Below are positions 52,345 through 61,327 of a stretch of DNA of 64,000 nucleotides, one piece after another. The first letter of the stretch is position 1. Every line of letters begins with the position of its first letter. The stretch is taken from positions 21,179 through 85,178 of the forward strand of contig DIKT01000010.1 in assembly GCA_002424635.1 (NCBI GenBank). Reading direction: 5' to 3'. The stretch is from Desulfobulbaceae bacterium UBA5611. GTDB lineage: Bacteria > Desulfobacterota > Desulfobulbia > Desulfobulbales > Desulfocapsaceae. Position numbers and translations under genes: made by a program. Under the pieces are notes generated by a model. The model was not told where the DNA came from. It saw nothing but the letters and a program-made list of their open reading frames with translations, and made no database searches.

Positions 52345-53183
52345 GGAGATTGCGCGGTTAAAGCTGCCGCCTCTTCTTTGGCTCTTTGCTCGAGCAGGCC
52401 GAAGTTCAAGGTCACATGGACGGTGAACAACGGAAAGATGAGGGCCATCAGGAAGATATTAACGATGGGGATCAGACTGATGACAGCCGGCAGCAGCCCC
52501 AGATGCAAGGAAGGCCTGCCGTGCCGGGACAGCCAGCCGATCTTGCGCCCCAGGCTCCAGCGGCGCCTTGAGGTCGGGTAATCGAGAAACATGAGGGTCG
52601 AATAATAGCTATAAAGCAGCACGACCAGGAGCTGGCCCAGCAATGGAATAAAGCTGACGATCAAGGCCATGCCAGTGACAACCAGGCCCAGAGCGCCGAT
52701 CTTTAAACCTTCCCACAGATCAGTCACAATCCCTTTGAGATGAAAGGCCGCATCTTCTTCAAAGGCCAATCCCGCCTGTTTCCGTTCGGCGGCGCTGCTC
52801 AAAAAAACATAGCCGGGGGCGCTCAGCGTATAGGCCACCATAAAAGCGAGATAAAAGGCGGCCACCCGGGAGATCACCATAAAGCTCCATTTCATTGCCA
52901 GCCAGCTCAGATCTTTCAGCCACCCCCATATTCCGGTGCTGTCCGGGGCCTGCTGAAAGAAGCCGGCGGTCCGGGCATCGATAAAACTGACAGCCAGCAG
53001 GTATCCGCCCCAGGTCAGGGCGAAAGTAAAAAGCACCAGCACCAGACTCCAGGCCAGCAGCTTGGGGCTGCGGCAGAGAAAGACCAGGGAGGACCAGAGA
53101 GGAATCCATTTGACAGGGGGCGGCGACGAAGGCATACTGTTGACAGATGGCGGCATGATTGGGTTCATTGGGTTCAGTGTCAT
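52320..53183 (-). CDS. EI24/CysZ-like membrane protein
   Basis: A 287-residue inner-membrane protein. A proline-rich cytoplasmic N-terminus (1-30) is followed by hydrophobic segments at about 42-68, 92-125, 160-195 and 225-260. The layout and the segment SAPGYVFLSSAAERKQAG plus PLLGQLLVVLLYSYYSTLMFLDYP match the EI24 family, which includes the sulfate uptake protein CysZ. In a presumed sulfate reducer, a sulfate-transport role is attractive but unproven. It overlaps the end of hemW on the opposite strand and is divergent from radA. Confidence 0.78.
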   Translation of the reverse strand: MTLNPMNPIMPPSVNSMPSSPPPVKWIPLWSSLVFLCRSPKLLAWSLVLVLFTFALTWGGYLLAVSFIDARTAGFFQQAPDSTGIWGWLKDLSWLAMKWSFMVISRVAAFYLAFMVAYTLSAPGYVFLSSAAERKQAGLAFEEDAAFHLKGIVTDLWEGLKIGALGLVVTGMALIVSFIPLLGQLLVVLLYSYYSTLMFLDYPTSRRRWSLGRKIGWLSRHGRPSLHLGLLPAVISLIPIVNIFLMALIFPLFTVHVTLNFGLLEQRAKEEAAALTAQSPQTSSAIT

Positions 53184-53286
53184 GCCCTTTAGGCACTAAC
53201 ATTAAATTTTTATGATATTATGATCGGCGAAAGCCAGTCTCGTCAGTGCAGCTCGTAAAACCTTCAAGTTTCATTGTCTCTGCCTT

Positions 53287-54654
53287 ATGCTTATACCAAA
53301 AAAGAAAGAAAAAACAGTGTTTATCTGCCGCGATTGCGGCTATCAGAGCCAGAAATGGCTGGGACGCTGTGCCCAGTGCGGGGAATGGGAATCTCTGGTT
53401 GAAGAGCGGCTCATTCCGCCCCGGGCCGGCGTGCGATCCGGCCTCATCGTCAAGCCGGTGCCCCTGCATCTGGCTCCCGACAGTGATGAAGAACGGATTC
53501 CCACTGGTATTGACGAACTCGATCGGGTACTGGGCGGCGGTATTGTCCCAGGCTCAGTGGTGCTCATCGGTGGTGATCCTGGTATCGGCAAATCGACCTT
53601 GCTGCTGCATCTGCTGGCGGCCATCGCCCGCCAGGACCGGCGGGTCCTCTATGTGTCAGGCGAGGAATCCGCCCATCAGATTAAACTGCGGGCCAGGCGC
53701 CTCAATGCCATGCACCCGGAAGAATATCTGGCCTGTGAGAACAGAGTAGAGGCCATTATCGCCATGGCCTGTGAGATGCGGCCGGCCCTGCTCGCCGTTG
53801 ATTCGATTCAGACCATGGTCTGTGATGATTTCCCCTCGGCCGCCGGGTCAGTGACGCAAGTACGGGAATCTGCCGCCCGCATCCTGGCCATGGCCAAACA
53901 GGAGAATATTCCCACCATCCTGGTGGGTCATGTCACCAAAGACGGATCCCTGGCCGGGCCCAAGATCCTCGAGCATATGGTAGATACGGTCCTTTATTTT
54001 GAAGGCGACCGCAACCATGCCTTTCGCATCCTGCGCACGGTCAAAAACCGTTTCGGCTCCACCAACGAGATAGGCGTCTTTGAAATGAAGGAAGAAGGGC
54101 TGGTGCAGGTGAATAACCCCTCGGAGATTTTTCTGGCCGAGCGGCCCCTGGATGTTCCCGGTTCGGTAGTGCTGCCCAGTATCGAAGGCACCCGGCCCAT
54201 CCTGGTGGAAGTCCAGGCCCTGGTCAGTCCCACCAACCTGGGCACCGCCCGCCGGACGGCCATCGGCGCCGATCCGCAGCGCCTGTCTTTACTCTGCGCC
54301 GTTCTCGAAAAAAAGGCCGGGCTCAATCTCTATGGCCACGATATCTTTTTAAATATTGCCGGCGGCATCCGCATTGAAGAACCGGCCCTTGATCTGGGCG
54401 TCATCTGCGCCCTGGCCTCCAGCCTCTTGAACAAATCGATCCCGTCAACCACGGTGGTCTGCGGTGAGGTGGGGCTGGCCGGGGAGATCCGGGCTACCGG
54501 TCATATCGAGATGCGGGTGAGGGAGGCGGAACGGCTGGGTTTCACCCGCTTTATCCTGCCGCGAGGCAATCTGGAACGCCTGACCTGGAAGAGCAAAATG
54601 GATCTGCAGGGGGTGGCCACTATCCAGGAAGTGCTGGCCTTGATTTTTGATTAA
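53287..54654 (+). CDS. radA: DNA repair protein RadA
   Basis: RadA (Sms) is a RecA-like helicase that drives branch migration in recombination. The 455-residue protein has the N-terminal zinc finger CRDCGYQSQKWLGRCAQCGE, Walker A GGDPGIGKSTLL (about residue 95), the RadA signature KNRFGST (about 254) and a C-terminal Lon-protease-like domain (about 285-455, DLGVICALASS). No good ribosome binding site is seen before the ATG. The TAA stop is one base from a palindromic repeat. Confidence 0.97.
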   Translation: MLIPKKKEKTVFICRDCGYQSQKWLGRCAQCGEWESLVEERLIPPRAGVRSGLIVKPVPLHLAPDSDEERIPTGIDELDRVLGGGIVPGSVVLIGGDPGIGKSTLLLHLLAAIARQDRRVLYVSGEESAHQIKLRARRLNAMHPEEYLACENRVEAIIAMACEMRPALLAVDSIQTMVCDDFPSAAGSVTQVRESAARILAMAKQENIPTILVGHVTKDGSLAGPKILEHMVDTVLYFEGDRNHAFRILRTVKNRFGSTNEIGVFEMKEEGLVQVNNPSEIFLAERPLDVPGSVVLPSIEGTRPILVEVQALVSPTNLGTARRTAIGADPQRLSLLCAVLEKKAGLNLYGHDIFLNIAGGIRIEEPALDLGVICALASSLLNKSIPSTTVVCGEVGLAGEIRATGHIEMRVREAERLGFTRFILPRGNLERLTWKSKMDLQGVATIQEVLALIFD

Positions 54655-54655
54655 A

Positions 54656-54797
54656 GGGTGCCTTGAAAAATAGTCTTTTCGCCCAAACTCTTCGTTATGC
54701 TCAAACTTTTATCCTCGGAATATCAACTATATGCCTGCGGTAAAATTTTGCACATGCCTCGATTTTGAACGAAAGTCCTCATTTTTCAAAGTACCCT
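54656..54797 (-). repeat. MITE-like palindromic repeat, inverse copy 3
   Basis: Near-identical to copy 1 in reverse orientation, with about seven differences by eye over 140 bases. The end reading GGGTGCCTTGAAAAATAGTC lies one base after the radA TAA, just as the same end abuts the MFS stop codon in copy 1. It ends with ATTTTTCAAAGTACCCT. Confidence 0.88.
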
Positions 54798-54851
54798 AAA
54801 ATACGGCACCAGCAAATCACATAAAATGCATAAAAGATAAAGGGAGACTGA

Positions 54852-55472
54852 ATGGACTTCAAGAAACATCTGGAAACAGCCTGGCAGCATACCATGCAAT
54901 TTATCGGGCCGGTTCTGCTGCTGACTCTAGCTTATATGGTGGTCAGCATCTTAAGCCTGGGCATTCTGACCCCGGTGGCCACGGCCGGCTACATGCAGTC
55001 TCTGCTGCTGGCCCTCCGAGAAGGCAGAGCACCCGAGATCAAAGATCTCTTCTCCGAGATGCGGCTGTTTTTGCCATTATTACTTTTTGGCTTTTTGGTT
55101 ATGATAGCCCTGGTGATCGGCTTTTCCATGCTGGTCATACCGGGCTTTCTGGTAACCGCAGGTCTGGTCTTCGCCACTATTTATACTGTGCCTTTGATGA
55201 CTGATAATAAGATGGGTCTCATGGAAGCACTCAAGACCTCCTGGGAGATGGCGCTCACAGAACCATGGACTGATCAGGTTATCCTCACGGGTCTCTATCT
55301 GATTCTCATGTCGCTGGGAGCCAGTTTTGCCGTGGTCATATTATTTACCCAGCCGCTGGCCACCTTCCTGGTCCTGTCTGTCTATGAGCAGCGTCTGCAG
55401 AACAAACAATTGCCGGTGGCTCCGTCCTCACCACCACCACCGCCGCCACCGCCAGCGGCGGCAGAGGAATAG
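54852..55472 (+). CDS. Multi-pass membrane protein with polyproline tail
   Basis: A 206-residue inner-membrane protein with about five hydrophobic segments (about 15-37, 42-55, 72-92, 95-118 and 150-180). The repeated short amphipathic link (ALREGRAPEIKDLFSEM, LMEALKTSWEMAL) resembles DUF975/DUF4013-type membrane proteins, a weak assignment. The C-terminus ends in a run of prolines and alanines (PSSPPPPPPPPAAAEE), probably a flexible cytoplasmic tail. GGGAGAC lies 5 bases before the ATG. It is transcribed in the same direction as radA, after the repeat. Confidence 0.65.
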   Translation: MDFKKHLETAWQHTMQFIGPVLLLTLAYMVVSILSLGILTPVATAGYMQSLLLALREGRAPEIKDLFSEMRLFLPLLLFGFLVMIALVIGFSMLVIPGFLVTAGLVFATIYTVPLMTDNKMGLMEALKTSWEMALTEPWTDQVILTGLYLILMSLGASFAVVILFTQPLATFLVLSVYEQRLQNKQLPVAPSSPPPPPPPPAAAEE

Positions 55473-55494
55473 TCCTTCTTCCTCTACCTTAATT

Positions 55495-55523
55495 GGCGGC
55501 AGTGTGCGCCGCCGCCCACTTTT
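55495..55523 (+). terminator. Possible terminator after the polyproline-tail gene
   Basis: GGCGGC (55495-55500) pairs with GCCGCC (55508-55513) around AGTGTGC, followed by GCCCA and a T5 run. The stem is short but GC-only. Confidence 0.4.
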
Positions 55524-55840
55524 TCGCCTTGCCGGACTGCCCTGAAACCCTGGACCTGCAAGAGGCGCCGCCTTGGATGGTAATTAGACCAGCAGGGGCT
55601 TGTCCCGGCCCGGTTCAGCCATTCTTATTTTAATCATGACCACCATTCCAGGCGGTAAGGCAAACCCATCAAGCAAAGAAGAATATTCTTGCCATGTGGC
55701 AGCTATATCAGTATAAAATACGACGGCTTTAAATAAGGCGCCATTCCAATCTATTCTTTGCGAGCCAACAACCTGCCCAGGATAAAGCAGGTCAGAAAAC
55801 TAAGGGAATTACCGCCGGCATAACTTAAAAGGAGTTTTTC
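55524..55840. other. Intergenic region, nothing recognised
   Basis: This 317-bp stretch has no open frame with coding character. The last bases carry AAAGGAG as ribosome binding site of the next gene. Confidence 0.4.
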
Positions 55841-56368
55841 ATGGATGCTAAATTTTGGGGCAAGGTAGCACTCAGCACTGTTGTTCTCGGTCTTGTCATC
55901 TTTGTTTTTCAGACCTTCAGCACGACTCCTGATCTGACCGAACTACTGTTGCCACCGGTACAACCTTCAGCAACAGCCCAGGAGCTACAGGCCGATGTTG
56001 TGCTTAGAGGTTTTGAAATAGAAGTGCCGGCAACAGGACATATCGCCCGGGCCGCTTTTGCCATTAACAACCAAAGCGAGCATGATCTGAAAAATATCGA
56101 AATTGTCTGCACCCTGCTGGATGCCGGCGGCAACGAACTGGGCCGGGATAAATGGGTGATTTATAATACTCTCAAGGCCCAGACCGATAAGGTCTTCTCC
56201 CATACGACCAAGATGTATATAAGCGACCGAGCTGCCTCATCTCAATGCCGGATTGTCGATATGAAAAAAGTAACAGCTCCGCTGATTGCCATTCACCGAG
56301 GGGAGACAACCGGTCATGGCGGTCATGAGGCCATCAACAGCACCATGCACGGCAATGCAGGTCATTGA
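55841..56368 (+). CDS. Membrane-anchored protein with FxLYD-like domain
   Basis: A 175-residue protein with one N-terminal membrane anchor (about residues 8-26, VALSTVVLGLVIFVFQTF) and an extracytoplasmic beta-sandwich. The core HIARAAFAINNQSEHDLKNI followed by VCTLLDAGGNELG resembles FxLYD-type domains. The C-terminus is histidine- and glycine-rich (GHGGHEAINSTMHGNAGH), which might bind metal. AAAGGAG lies 7 bases upstream of the ATG. The function is unknown, and the family assignment is tentative. Confidence 0.65.
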   Translation: MDAKFWGKVALSTVVLGLVIFVFQTFSTTPDLTELLLPPVQPSATAQELQADVVLRGFEIEVPATGHIARAAFAINNQSEHDLKNIEIVCTLLDAGGNELGRDKWVIYNTLKAQTDKVFSHTTKMYISDRAASSQCRIVDMKKVTAPLIAIHRGETTGHGGHEAINSTMHGNAGH

Positions 56369-56390
56369 TTATTGTAGCTGAAGTTACTTA

Positions 56391-56491
56391 GGAGCCGTTA
56401 CGAAATAACATGGCCATTTATATCTATTTCGTTACGGCTCCTTATGCCGCTCCGGGCACTTAGATGGCCATGTTATTTTTTTTACAGCGGC
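56391..56491 (+). repeat. Double-hairpin repeat GG(T/A)GCCGTTA, copy B
   Basis: GGAGCCGTTACGAAATA (56391-56407) pairs perfectly (17 bp) with TATTTCGTTACGGCTCC (56425-56441). AAATAACATGGCCAT (56404-56418) also pairs perfectly (15 bp) with ATGGCCATGTTATTT (56464-56478), which is followed by more T residues, and GCCGCT (56446) pairs with AGCGGC (56486). The two long stems compete for the first segment. It starts 22 bases after the stop of the upstream gene. Confidence 0.85.
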
Positions 56492-56564
56492 TTCAATATT
56501 AATCAAAAAACTGTCTGGCTCAGGTCAGGCTGCTTACGATACCATCCATAAATAAGGTTGATAG

Positions 56565-57245
56565 ATGTCTGAAGAGATCGATTTTGATGCAATTTTGGGT
56601 AAATATCATTCTGACCCCTATGATTATGTGGATATCTGTGCCACACACACCGGGCGTATCAGTTTCAGGATCGCTGAAGGCGACGTAGTCAATTCACCCC
56701 GGGGGGAATGGCTGCATATACTAGGCAGCCCGCTTTTTGAAATCACCAGAGAACGTAACCAGAAATTGGTCACCGCCAAGACCAATGGGACCATATCCTC
56801 TGTACGGACCGAGCTTGAAGGACAATTTGTGGAAGCGGGAGAAAAACTGCTGACCATCCGCCATCCCCTGAAAAAGAAAGAAGTCATCGAGAGCATCCTT
56901 AAGGAAGTGCTTTATCTCTTCCCGGCCCCGGAACGGGCGAAATATTTTTTCTCTCTGGATATTCAGTCCCGGATAGAAAAAAAAGGGGCGAGCGCCCTCA
57001 TCATCAAACCAGGGGATGAGATAATTATCATGTCGCTGATGAAGCGTGACACCCCAATTTATTATAGCGGTGAAGCCGGGGTAATTCATTCCGTCTACTT
57101 CAGTCCCGGGGTGTCAGTGGATCAGGGCCAACCACTGATCGGGGTCTGTGCCTCCGATAAATTACACCTGATTCAGAAGGTCATTACCAGAGTAAAGGCC
57201 GACTGGGACAAGCTGGTTGACCCGGCTCATCTGGAAGAGGGCTAA
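56565..57245 (+). CDS. Biotin-carrier-like protein with two barrel-sandwich domains
   Basis: A 226-residue soluble protein with two half-similar lipoyl/biotinyl-like units. The first (about 25-105) has HTGRISFRIAEGDVV and TAKTNGTISSVRTELEGQFV then GEKLLTI. The second (about 145-210) has IMSLMKRDTPIYYSGEAGVI and SPGVSVDQGQPLIGV, in which the lysine of LMKR is placed where BCCP proteins carry biotinyl-lysine (usually AMKM). The biotin ligase gene follows after 91 bases, supporting it as a ligase substrate or an acyl-CoA carboxylase carrier. The hydrophobic residue after the lysine is replaced by arginine, so modification is not certain. Confidence 0.65.
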   Translation: MSEEIDFDAILGKYHSDPYDYVDICATHTGRISFRIAEGDVVNSPRGEWLHILGSPLFEITRERNQKLVTAKTNGTISSVRTELEGQFVEAGEKLLTIRHPLKKKEVIESILKEVLYLFPAPERAKYFFSLDIQSRIEKKGASALIIKPGDEIIIMSLMKRDTPIYYSGEAGVIHSVYFSPGVSVDQGQPLIGVCASDKLHLIQKVITRVKADWDKLVDPAHLEEG

Positions 57246-57336
57246 AGGGCGACCATTGACCTGCTGTGATAATTTCTGCTCATCAACTTGCCTTAACTCT
57301 TTGCCTAACTCTTTGTCCTGATCAGATGTCACTGTC

Positions 57337-58260
57337 ATGGCGGCAATAAATTGTCCAACTCCTGCGTCTTTATCTGCATATATTCGGCAGCAGGAAATAA
57401 ACAGCCGCCGCCGGCAGGCCCTTCTTCCCTCTCCCGAGACCATCCTTCGTTATGGAGCCATTGTCGGCTCTGTCATCCAGTGTCATGCCTCCATGGCCCG
57501 CACCATGGATCAAGCCCGCCACCATATCTCCGAACTGGAACAAACCGGCGGTTCCGTGGCCAGTGGCACCGTTATCCTGGCTGACACCCTGATCCGTTCC
57601 AAAGGCCGATTTGCTCGGACCTGGCATGCCCCGGCGGGTGGGCTGTGGGGCTGCCTGATCCTGGCCGACACCTTTCTGCCCAGAGCCAGGACCATCTTGC
57701 CTCTTACCCTGGGCATTGCCTGCTGCGAGGCCGTGCGGGCTCTGGGTGCTGACCAAGCCTGTGTCCGCTGGGTCAATGATGTCCTGTTTGGCGGACAAAA
57801 GCTGGCCGGTTTTCTGGTGGAAAGTTTCCGTAATCCTCACCATGGTGAAGATTTTCATCTGCTTGGCTTTGGTATCAATATTAATAATAACTGTTTCCCG
57901 GATATCCTGGAAAATTCAGCCATTTCCCTCAGCCGGATCCTGGGCGGTCCGGTCAATCTTCATGACTTCACCCTGTCTTTTCTGGCCAAAATGGCCTGGA
58001 ATATTGGCCTCCTCGCTTACGCAGAGCAACAGGAACTCGAGCGTGGTAGTGACTGTAACGAAGAGAGTCACCTGCTCATTGAGCAATGGAAAAAATTATC
58101 GGATACTGTGGGCCGCAGGGTTGTCTATGGTTATGATATCCAGCAGAAACCTCTGTATGAGGCAAGAGTGATCGGCATCAGGCCGGATGGCGCGCTTGTC
58201 ATGCAGCTGGCTGACGGCCATGAAATTATTGAACATAGCGGGGAATTGCAATATCTGTAA
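57337..58260 (+). CDS. birA: Biotin-[acetyl-CoA-carboxylase] ligase
   Basis: A 307-residue biotin protein ligase that attaches biotin to carrier lysines. The biotinyl-AMP loop is GRFARTW (family GRGRxGR.W), then APAGGLWGC, VRWVNDVLFGGQKLAGFLVE (family KWPNDI...KxxGIL.E) and GFGININN. The small C-terminal SH3-like domain is present. No N-terminal helix-turn-helix is seen, only about 37 residues of other sequence, so it is a monofunctional ligase and not a repressor. It follows the carrier-like gene and is convergent with recO. Confidence 0.88.
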   Translation: MAAINCPTPASLSAYIRQQEINSRRRQALLPSPETILRYGAIVGSVIQCHASMARTMDQARHHISELEQTGGSVASGTVILADTLIRSKGRFARTWHAPAGGLWGCLILADTFLPRARTILPLTLGIACCEAVRALGADQACVRWVNDVLFGGQKLAGFLVESFRNPHHGEDFHLLGFGININNNCFPDILENSAISLSRILGGPVNLHDFTLSFLAKMAWNIGLLAYAEQQELERGSDCNEESHLLIEQWKKLSDTVGRRVVYGYDIQQKPLYEARVIGIRPDGALVMQLADGHEIIEHSGELQYL

Positions 58261-58272
58261 GACTTGTTAGCC

Positions 58273-59046
58273 TCAAGCCTGCCAGTGGCCATCGCTGAGA
58301 GTTTTCAATGAATAGATCTCGCGCTGCAGCAGATGGCGCCCGTATTGATACAACAGAGCAAGGGCCTCGTGCAGAGCGGGCCGCGATAAGTGAAGACGAT
58401 GCAACCGGTCCAGAGGTTGATTTTGGGCTGACGCCAGAAATTTTATGGTCCCGCGGGAAAGTGGCATAATGGAGACCTGCCTTTGTCGCTGCTGACAACG
58501 GCTGCAAATAATACTGCCGGCTCTGCTTTCAAAGCCATAATCCTGAGCAGTATCCAAGGGCTGATTACATCGCAGACAGGAACTGAAATTAGGCCGGTAA
58601 CCTATCTGTTCAAAAAATTTCAGTTGAAATAAGGCGAGAATGGTCATGGTCGGCCGCCTGGTCGCCAATGACTCCAGAGTCCAAAGAAGAAGAGAAAACA
58701 AACCGTTATCACCCTCAAGATCCCGGGTGGAGACCAGTGTCAGTTCGCGGATAACGGTAGCCGCCATATAAAGAGGCATATTCTGACGCAGGCTGAGAAA
58801 ACTCTCCAGTAATTCCGCCTCCACGATGAAAGCCATATTACTATTTCTGGCTTCGGTATAACGAAGAAAAAGAGAGCTGAACAGCTCCAATTTATTAACA
58901 AAACGTTTTTGACTTCGCTTTGCCCCCTTGGCCATCCCCGTCATCCGACCGATACCTTGGCAAACAAAAGTAACTATCAGATCTGATTCGCCATGATCAC
59001 GGCAGTCAAGAACAATTGCAGCACACTCTTTACTTGACTCGGACAT
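58273..59046 (-). CDS. recO: DNA repair protein RecO
   Basis: RecO helps load RecA with RecFR. The 257-residue protein has the OB-fold start (AAIVLDCRDHGESDLIVTFV, then GKGAKRSQKRF-like GMAKGAKRSQKRF), a helical middle and the zinc module CLRCNQPL plus CSRCQQ. Length is normal. It is downstream of the SurA-like gene on the same strand (99-base gap) and convergent with birA. Confidence 0.95.
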   Translation of the reverse strand: MSESSKECAAIVLDCRDHGESDLIVTFVCQGIGRMTGMAKGAKRSQKRFVNKLELFSSLFLRYTEARNSNMAFIVEAELLESFLSLRQNMPLYMAATVIRELTLVSTRDLEGDNGLFSLLLWTLESLATRRPTMTILALFQLKFFEQIGYRPNFSSCLRCNQPLDTAQDYGFESRAGSIICSRCQQRQRQVSIMPLSRGTIKFLASAQNQPLDRLHRLHLSRPALHEALALLYQYGRHLLQREIYSLKTLSDGHWQA

Positions 59047-59145
59047 AACTCGTAATGTTCAGCTGATAAAACTTGGCCTAATCTTCCTTGAATAACAACC
59101 CAAGCTCGACTTTTAAAATTGTATGTTGAACGAAGGTGATCAGGG

Positions 59146-60168
59146 TCACATTTTTTTTATGTAGGCTGATTCTTTAATTTTTTTGACCCAGGAATCAAAC
59201 TCCTCTTTTAATTTTATTTCATACAAAGTTTTTTTTATCTCTTCCTTGACCGCTTCATAAGGAGCCTGCAGGATAATCCCGCCTTCCTGGCTGGACAGCA
59301 GTTTAAAGAATTGATAGCCATCCGGTGTCTCCACAATCTGACTCACCTGGCCTGGGGCAAGAGCGACCACAGCAGTCCTCATATAGTCGGCCATCTCTTC
59401 TTTCTGGAAAGTGCCGATATTACCACCATCGACCGCCGAAGGCAGTTCTGAAAACTTTTTGGCCAGAGTGGCAAAATCCTGGCCGCTCTCCACCAGGCTA
59501 TGGACCCGTTCCGCCTTGTTACGGGCTTCAAGTTTAGAGGCAGCATCAATCCTGGCGGGGTCTTGTGGATCTTTTTTCCAGACAAAGCCCATCTGCTGCA
59601 GGTAATAACCGCCTTGATCTACCTGTTTGGTGTAATGGGTATCATAATAATCAAGAATCATATCATCGGTAATAACGATCTTTGAGCGCACTTCATAATT
59701 AAGAAGCTTGCTTTGCAGAATCTGATTCCTGAGATTATTGCGATATACTTCCTCGGTCATGCCCATGTTTTTAAGTTGCTCCCGAAATTCTTCGCGACTC
59801 ATATTATTCGTGATGATCATCTGCTGAAAAGCGGCATCAAGTTCAGCCTCGGTAACTGCCACTTTTTGCCTTGCCGCTTCCTGAGCAATGAGTTTTTTAT
59901 CGATCAGTCCATCAAGCACTTCTTCCCTGGCCCGGCCAAGGGCCGCTGACAGCTCGGCTGCCGGGGCCTGTTCCGTAATTTTCTGGAAAAAACCGCCACC
60001 CTCTTCATTAACTTCCGACATGGTAATAACATCGTCGTTCACCACCGCAACAACCCGATCAACCAACTCAGCACGGCTATTACCCGGCAGGGCAAGGTTG
60101 ATGATAAATAAAATTACAGCTCCGAAAAAAAATAATAGACGTATATCAGCAACAGACAGGACTTTCAT
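59146..60168 (-). CDS. SurA-like periplasmic chaperone / peptidyl-prolyl isomerase
   Basis: A 340-residue exported folding factor. The start at 60168 is preferred, giving a signal peptide (LLFFFGAVILFIINLALPG, cleavage near SRA). The SurA_N-like domain follows (ELVDRVVAVVNDDVITMSEV, typical of the family, and KLIAQEAARQKVAVTEAEL). One parvulin PPIC domain (about 195-300) includes DFATLAKKFSELPSAVDGGN and APGQVSQIVETPDGYQFFKL. SurA of E. coli has two such domains; here there is one. It would assist outer-membrane protein assembly. Confidence 0.88.
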   Translation of the reverse strand: MKVLSVADIRLLFFFGAVILFIINLALPGNSRAELVDRVVAVVNDDVITMSEVNEEGGGFFQKITEQAPAAELSAALGRAREEVLDGLIDKKLIAQEAARQKVAVTEAELDAAFQQMIITNNMSREEFREQLKNMGMTEEVYRNNLRNQILQSKLLNYEVRSKIVITDDMILDYYDTHYTKQVDQGGYYLQQMGFVWKKDPQDPARIDAASKLEARNKAERVHSLVESGQDFATLAKKFSELPSAVDGGNIGTFQKEEMADYMRTAVVALAPGQVSQIVETPDGYQFFKLLSSQEGGIILQAPYEAVKEEIKKTLYEIKLKEEFDSWVKKIKESAYIKKM

Positions 60169-60424
60169 ATGGACACCTAAAAATTGGAGGACAGACACAA
60201 AACGCAGCAAAGGAACGAATAGAAAATTAATTTTCTTTTATGGTTCCTGACTCTTTTCAAGAGTTAATTGTACCATAAAAATTATTTTGCAACACCAACA
60301 ACTGTTAAAGGGAAGGCCAACCATTAATCTAGGATCCTGCTTTGTCAGTTGACTTTTTATATAAAGAATATATTTTGAGGATATATTTCGCAATTTACAA
60401 AAACCAATTACCTGGAGTCCATAA

Positions 60425-60925
60425 ATGAACATAATTGCCAAAAGCTTGGTCGGAAAAGTTGCCCAAATCATGGTTCTGTCTTTGCTTTTTGCCATCAACT
60501 CAGCGCTGGCCGCCAAGATGCCGTCTTTTGTCCTCGCCAATGCTGTAGACGGTGCCTCTGTTAATAGTGCTGATTATAATGGTAAAACCCTGCTTGTCAC
60601 ATTTTTTGCCACCTGGTGCCCGCCCTGTATGCAAGAGGTTCCGACGCTGATAAAATTGCAGCAGCAGTTTGCTGAGAACAATTTTTCGGTGGTAGGATTA
60701 TCAGTCGATGAAGGGGGAGCTGACGTGGTCGCTAAACTGATAAAAAAACGTGCCATCAACTATCCCGTTTTAATGGCGGATCCCACCACTGTCCAAAATT
60801 TCGGTGGCGTCGTCGGAATTCCCACATCCTTCCTGATCAACAAAGAAGGTAATGTTGTAAAAAAATATCCAGGCTATATTCCTCATTCCATTCTTGAAAA
60901 AGATATTAGCGGAATAATGAATTAG
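60425..60925 (+). CDS. TlpA/ResA-like thioredoxin
   Basis: A 166-residue exported thiol-disulfide protein. A signal peptide (IMVLSLLFAINSALAA) is followed by a thioredoxin fold with the active site FFATWCPPCMQEVP (CPPC, about residues 62-65) and the cis-proline motif GIPTSFLINKEG. TlpA/ResA proteins reduce apocytochrome c heme-binding cysteines, which fits the CcsA-type gene 2 kb downstream. GGAGTC is 7 bases upstream of the ATG. Confidence 0.9.
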   Translation: MNIIAKSLVGKVAQIMVLSLLFAINSALAAKMPSFVLANAVDGASVNSADYNGKTLLVTFFATWCPPCMQEVPTLIKLQQQFAENNFSVVGLSVDEGGADVVAKLIKKRAINYPVLMADPTTVQNFGGVVGIPTSFLINKEGNVVKKYPGYIPHSILEKDISGIMN

Positions 60926-60949
60926 TATTCATTTTCTCAAGGTTTTCAT

Positions 60950-60978
60950 TTGACATATACTGGCCTGATGAGTAAAAT
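60950..60978 (+). promoter_or_regulatory. Sigma-70 promoter of the small secreted protein gene
   Basis: TTGACA (60950-60955), 17-bp spacer, TAAAAT (60973-60978). The predicted start is near 60985, leaving a leader of about 65 bases. Confidence 0.75.
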
Positions 60979-61050
60979 CAATCTGTAATATAAGCTTATT
61001 TACCCTGGATAAAATCCAGATTATATTAACTTTATGTATAGGAGAACAAA

Positions 61051-61296
61051 ATGAAAAAAGGAATCGTATCTGCACTTGTCGCTCTGTCATTCATGCTTTG
61101 CATCGCAGCGTCTTCTTTTGCAGCCGGCACTACCGGTGTGGTAAAAGCGGTAGAAGGCAACCAGGTAACTGTCACCATGGACGATGGCACCGAGGCCACT
61201 GCTGAAGGTACCGCCAACGTTGGTGATAAAGTTACTGTCAAAGACGGCAAGATTGCACCTGCCAAGAAGAAGAAAGCTGCCATCGAAGGTTGCTAA
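61051..61296 (+). CDS. Small secreted protein, unknown
   Basis: An 81-residue protein with a signal peptide (MKKGIVSALVALSFMLCIAA, cleavage near SFA). The mature part of about 55 residues is a small beta domain (GTTGVVKAVEGNQVTVTMDD, then VGDKVTVKDGK) with an OB/SH3-like look, a lysine cluster KKKK and a C-terminal cysteine. AGGAG lies 7 bases upstream. It has its own near-consensus promoter and a strong terminator, so it is probably an abundant periplasmic protein. I do not know its function. Confidence 0.8.
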   Translation: MKKGIVSALVALSFMLCIAASSFAAGTTGVVKAVEGNQVTVTMDDGTEATAEGTANVGDKVTVKDGKIAPAKKKKAAIEGC

Positions 61297-61327
61297 TTGA
61301 CATAAATTTTGTTTTTAGGTAGTTTGC

